Below, one piece after another: positions 57,609 through 64,000 of a stretch of DNA of 64,000 nucleotides; the stretch's first letter is position 1; each line of letters starts with the position of its first letter. The DNA is from Actinomadura sp. NAK00032 (GTDB lineage: Bacteria > Actinomycetota > Actinomycetes > Streptosporangiales > Streptosporangiaceae), in the NCBI RefSeq assembly GCF_013364275.1, contig NZ_CP054932.1:3782001-3846000 (forward strand), in the 5' to 3' direction. The notes under the pieces were generated by a model. That model was given only the letters and a program-made list of their open reading frames with translations. It did no database searches and was not told the origin of the DNA. Position numbers and translations under genes: made by a program.

Positions 57609-58513
57609 TCTGCAAGGACCGGGTGGTCGCCGTCACCGGTGCCGGCCGCGGGCTCGGCCGCGCCCACGCGCTGGAGTTCGCCCGCCAGGGCGCCCTCGTC
57701 GTCGTGAACGACCTCGGCGTCGCGCGGGACGGCACCGGCGACGCGTCCGGGGGCCCCGCGCACGACGTCGTCCAGGAGATCGAGGCGCTCGGCGGCAAGG
57801 CCGTCGCCAGCACCGACGACATCGCCACCGACGCGGGCGCCGCCGCCCTGGTCGCGACCGCGGTCGACGCGTTCGGGCGGCTGGACACCCTCGTCAACAA
57901 CGCCGGGTTCCTGCGCGACCGCATGCTCGTCAACCTGGGCGAGGACGAGTGGGACGCCGTCATGCGCGTCCACCTCAAGGGCCACTTCCTGCCGCTCAAG
58001 CACGCCGGCCGGTACTGGCGGGCCGAGAGCAAGGCGGGCCGCGACGTCGACGCCCGTGTGATCAACACCTCCTCCGGCGCCGGGCTGCTCGGCAGCGTCG
58101 GCCAGGGCAACTACTCCGCCGCCAAGGCCGGCATCGTCGGGCTGACCCTCGTCGCCTCCGCCGAGATGGGCCGCTACGGCGTGGCCGTCAACGCGATCGC
58201 GCCCGCCGCCCGCACCCGGATGACCGAGGAGGTCTTCGCGCAGACGATGGCCGCCCCGGCCGAGGGCGAGTTCGACGCGATGGCCCCCGAGAACGTCTCG
58301 CCGCTCGTCGTCTGGCTCGGCTCCGCCGGGTCCCGCGGCGTCACGGGTCGGGTCTTCGAGGCCGAGGGCGGCAAGATCTGCGTGATGGACGCCTTCCGGC
58401 ACGGCCCCACGGCCGACAAGGGCGCCCGCTGGGACCCGGCCGAGGTCGGCGACGTCGTCAAGGACCTCCTGGCCAAGGCCTCGGCGCCCGAGCCCGTCTA
58501 CGGCGCCGGCTGA
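57605..58513 (+). CDS. SDR oxidoreductase of the KstR2-type regulon (Rv3548c-like)
   Basis: A 302-residue SDR with an extended form resembling peroxisomal multifunctional-enzyme dehydrogenases: VVAVTGAGRGLGRAHALEFA, VVNDLGVARDGTGDASGGPA (the insertion after strand 2), TLVNNAGFLRDRM, and catalytic INTSSGAGLLGSVGQGNYSA followed by AKAGIVG. Length agrees with Rv3548c, its positional counterpart. It probably oxidises a beta-hydroxyacyl-CoA in side-chain or ring degradation. It is the last gene of the operon. Confidence 0.8.
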   Translation: MICKDRVVAVTGAGRGLGRAHALEFARQGALVVVNDLGVARDGTGDASGGPAHDVVQEIEALGGKAVASTDDIATDAGAAALVATAVDAFGRLDTLVNNAGFLRDRMLVNLGEDEWDAVMRVHLKGHFLPLKHAGRYWRAESKAGRDVDARVINTSSGAGLLGSVGQGNYSAAKAGIVGLTLVASAEMGRYGVAVNAIAPAARTRMTEEVFAQTMAAPAEGEFDAMAPENVSPLVVWLGSAGSRGVTGRVFEAEGGKICVMDAFRHGPTADKGARWDPAEVGDVVKDLLAKASAPEPVYGAG

Positions 58514-58535
58514 GCCGACGCGGCCGGCCGCGTCG

Positions 58536-59954
58536 TCAGCGCGGCCGGTAGTCGTCCATGTAGCGGCGCACCAGGTCGGTGTAGGGCTTGACCCTGGCGG
58601 GCACACCGCCCGCCTTCACCACCGTCTTGGACGACGTCCGGTAGGTGGCGGCGAGGTTCAGCGCCGGGTCGCCCGGCACGTTCTTCAAGTCCTTGCCCCA
58701 GAAGCACAGGAAGCGGCCCATCGCCGGGATCGAGAGCTCCGGCGTGATCCGGCCCGGGGCGGGCTCGGGGTTGTCGAGCCCGCCCGGCTGCCAGAACACC
58801 AGGACCCGCGGCGTCCAGCGGGCGATGCCGTACTCGTCCTTCGCCGGGTCGGACAGGTGCGGGTCGAAGCCGCTCTCCGCCTTCAGCATCGCCGCGATCA
58901 GCGCCGGGCTCAGCCCCGGCATCCGGCACCACGTCCCCGCCTGGACGATCAGGCCGCGGTACCGGCCGGGGACGTCGGAGCCGGCCCGCAGCCACCGGTC
59001 CGCCGGGCGGTGGTGCGCGCCGCCCGCCGGCCCGGCGACCGCCCAGTAGGTCCCGGCGGCGGCGGTCACCACGGCGGCCAGCGCGGTCGCGGCGGCCAGC
59101 GACCGGTGCCGGACGCGCCGCCCGCCCGGCCCGGCCGGGGCGGTGGCGGTGCCGCCGGTCCCGGTCGCGGCGGCACCCGCGAGCGCGGCCCCGAACCCGG
59201 CGGCCGACGGCCAGCGCCGCTCGCGGTCGGGGTCCAGCGCGCGCAGCACGACCGCGTCCACGGCGGGCGGGACGCCGGGCCGCGCCGCGCTCGGCGGCCG
59301 CGCCGGCACCGCGGGCGGCTCCCCGGTCAGCAGGTGGTGGGTGAGCGCGCCGAGGCCGTAGACGTCGGCGCGGTGGTCGGGGGCGCCGTCGACCTGCGCC
59401 TGCTCCGGGGCCATGTAGCCGGGGGAGCCGGCCGGCAGCGTCAGGCAGGACAGGTGGTCGCCGCTGCGCGCGATCCCGAGGTCGGCGATCATGAGCCGCT
59501 CGCCGCCGCCCGGCGCCGACCGCAGCAGCACGTTGGACGGCTTCAGGTCGCGGTGCACGATGCCGAGGTCGTGCAGGTCCTGCACGCCGCGGGCGATCTC
59601 CCGCGCGGCGCGCAGCGCCTCGTCCGCCGGGAGCGGGCCGCCGGCCAGCCGGTCGGCGAGCGTGCCCCGGTCGGCGTGGGTCATCACGAAGTAGGGCCGC
59701 CCGTCCGGCAGCTCGCCGATGTCGAAGACCTGCACCAGCCGGTGCGAGTCGGCGCGGCGCAGCAGCCGCGCCTCCTGCACGAACCGCTCCCGCACGTCGG
59801 CGCGGAGCGTCCAGTGCTCGCCGAGGATCTTGATCGCGACGGGCGCGTCGAGGTCCGGGTCGTGGCCGAGCCAGACCGAGGCGAACCCGCCCGAGCCGAG
59901 CAGGCGGTCGATCCGGTGGCGGCCCGCCGTGGTCGGGGGTTCCACTTCACCCAT
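58536..59954 (-). CDS. Ser/Thr protein kinase with extracellular lytic-transglycosylase-like domain
   Basis: A 472-residue membrane kinase. The kinase domain (about 12-260) is complete: Gly loop LLGSGGFASVWLG, Lys42 in VAIKIL, HRDLKPSN with Asp136, DLG with Asp158, and APEQAQ. One membrane helix spans about 285-308. The outer part (about 330-472) resembles an SLT lytic transglycosylase: SPALIAAMLKAESGFDPHLS with Glu360 in the catalytic position, then YGIARWTPRVLVFW, AMGRFLCFWGKDL and ALNLAATYRTSSK. It may bind or cut peptidoglycan and signal inward. This replaces the PASTA or sensor domain usual in such kinases. ATG 59954 is chosen because upstream residues are not conserved-looking. Confidence 0.8.
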   Translation of the reverse strand: MGEVEPPTTAGRHRIDRLLGSGGFASVWLGHDPDLDAPVAIKILGEHWTLRADVRERFVQEARLLRRADSHRLVQVFDIGELPDGRPYFVMTHADRGTLADRLAGGPLPADEALRAAREIARGVQDLHDLGIVHRDLKPSNVLLRSAPGGGERLMIADLGIARSGDHLSCLTLPAGSPGYMAPEQAQVDGAPDHRADVYGLGALTHHLLTGEPPAVPARPPSAARPGVPPAVDAVVLRALDPDRERRWPSAAGFGAALAGAAATGTGGTATAPAGPGGRRVRHRSLAAATALAAVVTAAAGTYWAVAGPAGGAHHRPADRWLRAGSDVPGRYRGLIVQAGTWCRMPGLSPALIAAMLKAESGFDPHLSDPAKDEYGIARWTPRVLVFWQPGGLDNPEPAPGRITPELSIPAMGRFLCFWGKDLKNVPGDPALNLAATYRTSSKTVVKAGGVPARVKPYTDLVRRYMDDYRPR

Positions 59955-60149
59955 GATGACGGACCCGGCCCCCCGGCGAGAAGACTTTCCGTAAACGAAT
60001 GACGACACTGCGTGCCCGTCCGGAATGCGGTTCCGGGCGGCGGTGTTGTACGGGCGGGAAAATGGATCGCCCAGCGTGGGGTGATCCGGCTACGGTGCGA
60101 AGGTTGTGGGGTCAGCGAGGCCGGGGAGCCTGGAACCCTATCCTTGTCG

Positions 60150-63100
60150 ATGGTTATGGGGACGAGTGTGAAATCGCCGCTCGCCGGTCTGCGCGCGCGC
60201 CTGCCGGAGCTGATGCTCCGCGACCAGCACCGGCTGCGCCGCCGGATCGACGGCGTCCAGAAGATGCGGGACGCCGCGCGCCGCGCGAAGGTCGCCGAGG
60301 AGATCGCCGCCGACGTCGAGGCCGCCGCGCGGCGGGTCGAGCGGCGCCGCGCCGCCGTGCCCGCGATCACCTACCCGGCCGAGCTGCCGGTGGCCCAGAA
60401 GAAGGACGACATCCTCGCCGCGGTCCGCGACCACCAGGTCGTGATCGTCGCGGGCGAGACCGGGTCCGGCAAGACCACCCAGATTCCCAAGATCTGCCTG
60501 GAGCTCGGCCGCGGCGTGCTCGGCTCGATCGGGCACACCCAGCCGCGCAGGCTGGCCGCCCGGACGGTCGCCGACCGCATCGCCGACGAGCTCGGCACCG
60601 AGCTCGGCGACACCGTCGGCTACAAGGTGCGGTTCACCGACCGCTCCAGTGACGACACGCTCGTCAAGCTGATGACCGACGGCATCCTGCTCGCCGAGAT
60701 CCAGACCGACCGGCTGCTCCGCCAGTACGACACCCTGATCATCGACGAGGCGCACGAGCGCAGCCTCAACATCGACTTCCTGCTCGGCTACGTCAAGGAG
60801 ATCCTGCCCCGCCGGCCGGACCTCAAGGTGATCATCACCTCGGCGACCATCGACCCCGAGCGCTTCTCCGCGCACTTCGGGGACGCGCCGATCGTGGAGG
60901 TGTCGGGGCGCACGTATCCGGTCGAGGTGCGCTACCGGCCCGTCATCGACCCCGAGGACCCGTCCGCCGACCCCGACCGCGACCAGATCCAGGCGATCGT
61001 GGACGCGGTCGACGAGCTGGGCCGCGAGGCCCCCGGCGACGTGCTGGTGTTCCTCAGCGGCGAGCGGGAGATCCGCGACACCGCCGACGCGCTGACCAAG
61101 CACTTCACGCGGCGGAAGGGCGCCACTGAGGTGCTGCCGCTGTACGCGCGGCTGTCCGCGGCCGAGCAGCACCGGGTGTTCCAGCCGCACCGCGGGCGGC
61201 GCGTCGTCCTCGCGACCAACGTCGCCGAGACGTCGCTGACCGTCCCCGGCATCAAGTACGTCGTCGACCCCGGCACCGCCCGCATCTCCCGCTACAGCCA
61301 CCGGCTGAAGGTGCAGCGGCTCCCGATCGAGCCGGTGTCGCAGGCGTCGGCGAACCAGCGCAAGGGCCGCTGCGGGCGCGTGTCCGAGGGCGTCTGCATC
61401 CGGCTGTACTCCGAGGAGGACTTCGAGTCCCGCCCCGAGTTCACCGACCCGGAGATCCTGCGCACCAACCTCGCGTCGGTCATCCTGCAGATGACCTCGC
61501 TCGGCCTCGGCGACATCGCCGCGTTCCCGTTCGTCGAGCCGCCGGACCGCCGCAACGTCAAGGCCGGCGTCGACCTGCTGCACGAGCTCGGCGCCGTCGA
61601 CCCGGCCGAGAAGGACCCGCGCAAGCGGCTCACCCCGCTCGGCCGCCGCCTCGCCCAGCTGCCCGTCGACCCGCGGCTGGCCCGCATGGTGCTGGAGGCC
61701 GACAAGAACGGCTGCGTGCGGGAGGTTTTGGTCATCGCGTCCGCGCTGTCCATCCAGGACCCGCGCGAGCGCCCGGCCGAGCACCAGCAGGCCGCCGACG
61801 AGAGGCACCGCCGGTTCGCCGACCCGACGTCCGACTTCCTGGCCTACCTGAACCTGTGGAACTACCTGCGCGAGCGGCAGCAGGAGCTGTCGGGCAGCGC
61901 GTTCCGCCGCATGTGCAAGAACGAGTTCCTGCACTTCCTGCGCGTCCGCGAATGGCAGGACCTGCACGGCCAGCTCAAGCAGGTCGCCAAGGCGCTCGGC
62001 GTCACGCTCAACACCGCCGACGCGCCGCCCGACCGCGTCCACACCTCGCTGCTCGCCGGCCTGCTCTCCCACATCGGGCTGATCGACGCCGAGAAGAAGG
62101 ACGGCAGGCAGCGCCGCGGCCAGGAGTACCTCGGCGCGCGCGGCGCGAAGTTCGCCGTGTTCCCCGGGTCGGCGCTGTTCAAGAAGCCGCCGCGCTGGGT
62201 GATGTCGGCGGAGCTGGTCGAGACGTCCCGGCTGTGGGGGCGCGTCAACGCCAAGATCGAGCCGGACTGGATCGAGCCGCTCGCCGAGCACCTGGTCAAG
62301 CGCAACTACAGCGAGCCGCACTGGTCGAAGAAGCAGGCGGCCGTCATGGCGCACGAGAAGGTCACCCTCTACGGGGTGCCGATCGTCGCCGACCGCCGCG
62401 TCAACTACGGCCGCATCGACCCGGCGCTGTCGCGCGAGCTGTTCATCCGGCACGCGCTCGTCGAGGGCGACTGGGACACCCACCACCGGTTCTTCCACGA
62501 CAACCGCGCCCTGCTGGACGAGGTGGAGGAGCTGGAGCACCGCGCCCGGCGCCGCGACATCCTCGTCGACGACGAGACCCTCTTCGACTTCTACGACGCG
62601 CGGATCCCCGAGGACGTCGTGTCCGGGCGGCACTTCGACGCCTGGTGGAAGGCGGCCCGGCGCACCGACCCCGACCTGCTCGGGTTCGAGAAGTCGATGC
62701 TGATCAACGAGACCGCGGGCGGGGTCAGCGAGGCCGACTACCCCGACGTGTGGAAGCAGGGCCCGCTGCGGCTGCGCCTCACCTACCAGTTCGAGCCCGG
62801 CACCGACGCCGACGGCGTCACCGTGCACATCCCCGTCCAGGTGCTCAACCAGGTGCGCCCGGACGGGTTCGAATGGCAGGTCCCGGGGCTGCGGACGGAG
62901 CTGGTGACCGAGCTGATCCGGTCGCTGCCGAAGCAGCTGCGGGTCAACTTCGTCCCGGCGCCCGACTACGCCCGCAAGGTCCTCGACCGCGTCGCGCCGC
63001 GCACCGAGCCCCTGCTGGACGCGCTGGAGCGCGAGCTGACCGCGATGACGAGCGTGCCCGTCGCCCGCGAGGCGTGGGACCCGTCCCGGCTGCCCGCCCA

Positions 63101-64000
63101 CCTGCGCATCACCTTCCGCGTCGTCGACGAGAGGCGCCGCACCCTCGGCGAGGGCACCGACCTCGACGAGCTGAAGCGCCGCCTCGCCGGTAAGGTGCGC
63201 GGGACGCTGTCGAAGGCGGCGTCCACCGTCGAGCGCTCCGGCCTCACCGAGTGGACGATCGGGGAGCTGCCCCGCACCTACGAGCGCAAGCAGAACGGCT
63301 ACGACGTCAAGGCGTACCCGGCGCTCACCGACGAGGGCGACGGCGTCGCCGTCCGCATGTACGAGACGGAGGCCGAGCAGCGCCGCGCCATGTGGCTCGG
63401 CACCCGCCGCCTGATCCTGCTGAACGCGCCGTCCCCGGTGAAGCTCGTCCAGAGCCGCCTGACCAACCAGGGCAAGCTCGCGCTGAGCCACAACCCGCAC
63501 GGCTCGGTCGCGGCGCTGTTCGACGACTGCGTCACCGCCGCCGCCGACCGGCTGATCGCCGAGGCGGGCGGGCCCGCGTGGGACGAGGACGGCTTCCGCG
63601 CCCTGTACGACCGCGTCCGCGCCGACCTGCACGACGCGACCGCGCAGGTCGTCGCCCTGGTGGAGCGGATCCTCGCCGAGGCCCACGAGGTGGACCGGCG
63701 GGTGCGCGGCACCGCGAGCCTCACGCTCGTCCCGGCGCTGACCGACATCCGCGGCCGGCTCGCGGCGCTGATCCACCCCGGCTTCGTCACCGAGACGGGC
63801 TGGGCGCGGCTGCCCGACGTGCCCCGCTACCTGCGCGCGCTCCAGGTCCGGCTCGACAAGCTCCCCGAGAACCCCGGGCGCGACCGGCTGCTCGCGCACC
63901 AGGCCGACGTCCTGGCGCAGGAGTACGAGCAGGCGTTGCGGCGGCTGCACCCGTCCCGCCGCGACGAGGAGCCCGCCCGGCAGATCCGGTGGATGCTGGA
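60150..64000 (+). CDS. hrpA: DEAH-box RNA helicase HrpA (3' end beyond window)
   Basis: The first 1283 codons of an ATP-dependent RNA helicase, which normally has about 1300 residues; only the last few dozen should be missing. Walker A is GETGSGKT (102-109), DEAH is at 199-202, SAT and QRKGRCGR (motif VI) follow, then the helicase-associated OB region and the long HrpA C-terminal DUF3418-type region (LRVNFVPAPDYARKVLDRV, NAPSPVKLVQSRL). HrpA resolves stalled ribosomes or RNA structures. ATG 60150 or 60156 may start; TATCCT at 60138-60143 would place transcription at about 60150, suggesting a leaderless message. Confidence 0.92.
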   Translation, partial: MVMGTSVKSPLAGLRARLPELMLRDQHRLRRRIDGVQKMRDAARRAKVAEEIAADVEAAARRVERRRAAVPAITYPAELPVAQKKDDILAAVRDHQVVIVAGETGSGKTTQIPKICLELGRGVLGSIGHTQPRRLAARTVADRIADELGTELGDTVGYKVRFTDRSSDDTLVKLMTDGILLAEIQTDRLLRQYDTLIIDEAHERSLNIDFLLGYVKEILPRRPDLKVIITSATIDPERFSAHFGDAPIVEVSGRTYPVEVRYRPVIDPEDPSADPDRDQIQAIVDAVDELGREAPGDVLVFLSGEREIRDTADALTKHFTRRKGATEVLPLYARLSAAEQHRVFQPHRGRRVVLATNVAETSLTVPGIKYVVDPGTARISRYSHRLKVQRLPIEPVSQASANQRKGRCGRVSEGVCIRLYSEEDFESRPEFTDPEILRTNLASVILQMTSLGLGDIAAFPFVEPPDRRNVKAGVDLLHELGAVDPAEKDPRKRLTPLGRRLAQLPVDPRLARMVLEADKNGCVREVLVIASALSIQDPRERPAEHQQAADERHRRFADPTSDFLAYLNLWNYLRERQQELSGSAFRRMCKNEFLHFLRVREWQDLHGQLKQVAKALGVTLNTADAPPDRVHTSLLAGLLSHIGLIDAEKKDGRQRRGQEYLGARGAKFAVFPGSALFKKPPRWVMSAELVETSRLWGRVNAKIEPDWIEPLAEHLVKRNYSEPHWSKKQAAVMAHEKVTLYGVPIVADRRVNYGRIDPALSRELFIRHALVEGDWDTHHRFFHDNRALLDEVEELEHRARRRDILVDDETLFDFYDARIPEDVVSGRHFDAWWKAARRTDPDLLGFEKSMLINETAGGVSEADYPDVWKQGPLRLRLTYQFEPGTDADGVTVHIPVQVLNQVRPDGFEWQVPGLRTELVTELIRSLPKQLRVNFVPAPDYARKVLDRVAPRTEPLLDALERELTAMTSVPVAREAWDPSRLPAHLRITFRVVDERRRTLGEGTDLDELKRRLAGKVRGTLSKAASTVERSGLTEWTIGELPRTYERKQNGYDVKAYPALTDEGDGVAVRMYETEAEQRRAMWLGTRRLILLNAPSPVKLVQSRLTNQGKLALSHNPHGSVAALFDDCVTAAADRLIAEAGGPAWDEDGFRALYDRVRADLHDATAQVVALVERILAEAHEVDRRVRGTASLTLVPALTDIRGRLAALIHPGFVTETGWARLPDVPRYLRALQVRLDKLPENPGRDRLLAHQADVLAQEYEQALRRLHPSRRDEEPARQIRWML

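Noticed and set aside
60138..63950. A 1270-codon minus-strand frame
   Set aside because: It is antisense to hrpA, which carries all helicase motifs on the plus strand.
1..64000. CRISPR arrays
   Set aside because: No regularly spaced direct repeats of 23-40 bases with unique spacers were seen, and no cas-like genes.

Overview
The window is high-GC actinobacterial DNA, probably from an Actinomadura-like member of the Streptosporangiales. The signs are GTG/TTG starts, many 4-base ATGA/GTGA gene overlaps, a SigE-family sigma factor, an MmyB-like regulator, a c-di-AMP (ydaO-type) riboswitch ahead of a wall hydrolase gene, and a mycobacterial-style KstR2 steroid-ring catabolism regulon. All names come from reading protein motifs and gene context; no database search was run.

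Layout. 1-6.1 kb: the tail of a LysR gene, a sigma-factor operon on the minus strand, a haloalkane dehalogenase behind a MarR gene with a divergent TetR, and an SDR divergent from an HxlR regulator. 6.6-16.6 kb: a two-armed locus around an IclR regulator. The left arm holds a class III CoA-transferase, a citryl-CoA lyase-like citrate synthase homologue and an aconitase. The right arm holds a tricarballylate dehydrogenase-like flavoprotein, an MHS transporter and an aldehyde dehydrogenase. Nearly every junction is a stop/start overlap. The set fits uptake of a tricarboxylate such as tricarballylate and its conversion through aconitate, citrate and citryl-CoA to acetyl-CoA and oxaloacetate.

16.6-25.96 kb: a decayed island. 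It holds an IS5-type remnant with both terminal repeats, a LysR/YciI pair, a pentapeptide-repeat remnant, a decapitated NucA/NucB nuclease domain next to a small intact gene, and a resolvase remnant. It then holds an intact, compact RiPP-type cluster (EgtD-like methyltransferase, 50-residue precursor candidate, YcaO, TfuA), a deleted tyrosine integrase and tRNA-Pro(GGG). The integrase beside the tRNA 3' end marks a likely integration site.

26-34.7 kb: envelope and signalling genes. These are a beta-lactamase-fold lipoprotein, an ANTAR/PAS/PP2C phosphatase, the riboswitch-controlled CHAP hydrolase, a GT2-TagF fusion and a GT4 glycosyltransferase.

34.7-38.5 kb and 53.3-58.5 kb: two halves of a KstR2-like regulon (fadE30, ipdF, kstR2, fadA6; then ipdC, ipdB, ipdA, echA20 and two SDRs) for degrading the C/D rings of steroids. 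Each half has a near-identical palindrome in its promoter region. About 15 kb of other genes separate them: a glycerol regulon (glpF, glpK, glpD, gylR and a second glycerol kinase, with matching GylR-type operators), paired acyl-CoA dehydrogenases with a GntR regulator and an enoyl-CoA hydratase, and an MmyB-like regulator with two redox enzymes.

58.5-64 kb: a Ser/Thr kinase whose extracellular part resembles a lytic transglycosylase, then hrpA, which runs off the end of the window.
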